Source: Bacteroidota bacterium (GTDB lineage Bacteria; Bacteroidota; Bacteroidia; Chitinophagales; Chitinophagaceae). From it: DNA of 64,000 bases. The DNA is taken from assembly GCA_018268085.1 (NCBI GenBank), contig JAFDXE010000021.1, positions 1-64,000 on the forward strand, in the 5' to 3' direction. The translations under genes were made by a program, and so were the position numbers. This document shows, piece by piece, positions 63,662-64,000 of the stretch. Each line of letters starts with the position of its first letter. Position 1 is the first letter of the stretch. The notes under the pieces were generated by a model, which searched no databases, had not been told where the DNA came from, and saw nothing but the letters and a program-made list of their open reading frames with translations.

Positions 63662-64000
63662 ATGACCTCTCCCCTTCGATTCATTTTTGTAGCCTGCATA
63701 TCTCTTGTTGCTTTTATGTCATCGTGTCGTGAACCGAAAGATCTTGAATTCCGGGAGTTTAGGAATATGACGGTTGAAAATATAGGCTTTGCCGGTGCTA
63801 ACCTTAACGTAGATGTGATCTTTTACAACCCGAATAATTTTAGCCTTGAACTGAAAAGAACCGATCTGAATATTTATCTCGACAGTACCTACCTCGGCCA
63901 TTCCCTGCAGGAACTACAGGTGAAAGTCCCCAACCGCCAGGAATTTACGATACCCCTGAAAGTTGAACTCGATATGCGAAACCTGCTCAAAAACGGGTTA
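63662..64000 (+). CDS. LEA2-type lipoprotein, partial (cut by the window edge)
   Basis: The ATG at 63662 opens a frame of 113 codons that runs off the right end without a stop. The signal peptide ends in a lipobox (FMSSC, lipidated Cys22). The visible mature part, from EFREFRNMTVENIGFAGANLNVDVIFYNPNNFSLELKRTDLNIYLDS, matches the LEA type 2 (LEA14) beta-sandwich. The FYNPNNFSLELKRTDLNIYLD portion is typical. Such domains occur in envelope and stress-related lipoproteins. Expected full size is about 150-170 residues. Confidence 0.8.
   Translation, partial: MTSPLRFIFVACISLVAFMSSCREPKDLEFREFRNMTVENIGFAGANLNVDVIFYNPNNFSLELKRTDLNIYLDSTYLGHSLQELQVKVPNRQEFTIPLKVELDMRNLLKNGL

Noticed and set aside
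63719..63901. Minus-strand 60-codon frame at the right edge
   Set aside because: It is antisense to the LEA2-like lipoprotein gene, which has a clear lipobox and family pattern.

Overview
The window is a 64 kb chromosomal segment from a member of the Bacteroidota, most likely family Chitinophagaceae or a close relative. This rests on type IX secretion (T9SS) sorting domains of types A and B, a PorP/SprF protein, Bacteroidota-type promoters (TTG, 19-20 bases, TAnnTTTG), Rhs/YD proteins with a Bacteroidota-style N-terminus and an interrupted core, and an outer-membrane biogenesis cluster in the order LptD, amidase, MCE, OstA. No rRNA, insertion sequence, phage or CRISPR array is visible. Two tRNA genes are present, Ser-TGA at the left edge and Arg-TCT near 22.8 kb.

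Layout. Bases 1-13.6 kb: tRNA-Ser, a VOC protein, a YdjM-like membrane protein, a small secreted protein, a DUF1398 protein, a MutS2 protein without its Smr domain, a PCC/DUF296 protein, MsrA, a probably highly expressed T9SS cargo protein, an orphan peptide-binding lipoprotein, an M1 aminopeptidase and an NlpC/P60 peptidase. Bases 13.9-24.4 kb are mostly housekeeping: dnaE, trxA, a NupG-like transporter, mqnE (futalosine route to menaquinone), a small conserved protein, an OmpA/thrombospondin-3 protein, tRNA-Arg, and ung overlapping an acyltransferase gene. Bases 24.5-33 kb form an envelope-biogenesis block: LptD-like on the minus strand, divergent from an amidase, an MCE protein, a long OstA-like protein and a secreted protein of unknown function. 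NnrDE follows, then a kelch-type T9SS protein.

Bases 37.2-47.7 kb hold the most unusual locus. It is a tightly spaced four-gene operon on the minus strand. In order of transcription it encodes a coiled-coil plus outer-membrane-barrel protein, a 1281-residue SpvB/YD-like protein, a 1512-residue Rhs protein ending in an alpha/beta-hydrolase (GHSQG) domain, and a small lipoprotein. The operon ends at a hairpin terminator. I read it as a candidate Sec-exported, two-subunit Rhs toxin cassette with a dedicated barrel partner and a possible immunity lipoprotein; the parts are visible, the joint function is inference.

Bases 48.3-64 kb: a K+-dependent-type membrane pyrophosphatase, a PKD-rich T9SS type B protein, a BlaI/M56 regulatory pair with an inverted repeat at its promoter, a PorP/SprF protein with a 1748-residue IgGFc/PKD type B partner, a free-standing copy of the domain that usually precedes T9SS signals, and the start of an LEA2-type lipoprotein cut by the right edge.

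Several 3' intergenic gaps carry low-complexity tandem repeats built on ATTCA/AATTC units. Three of the four such tracts separate convergent genes.
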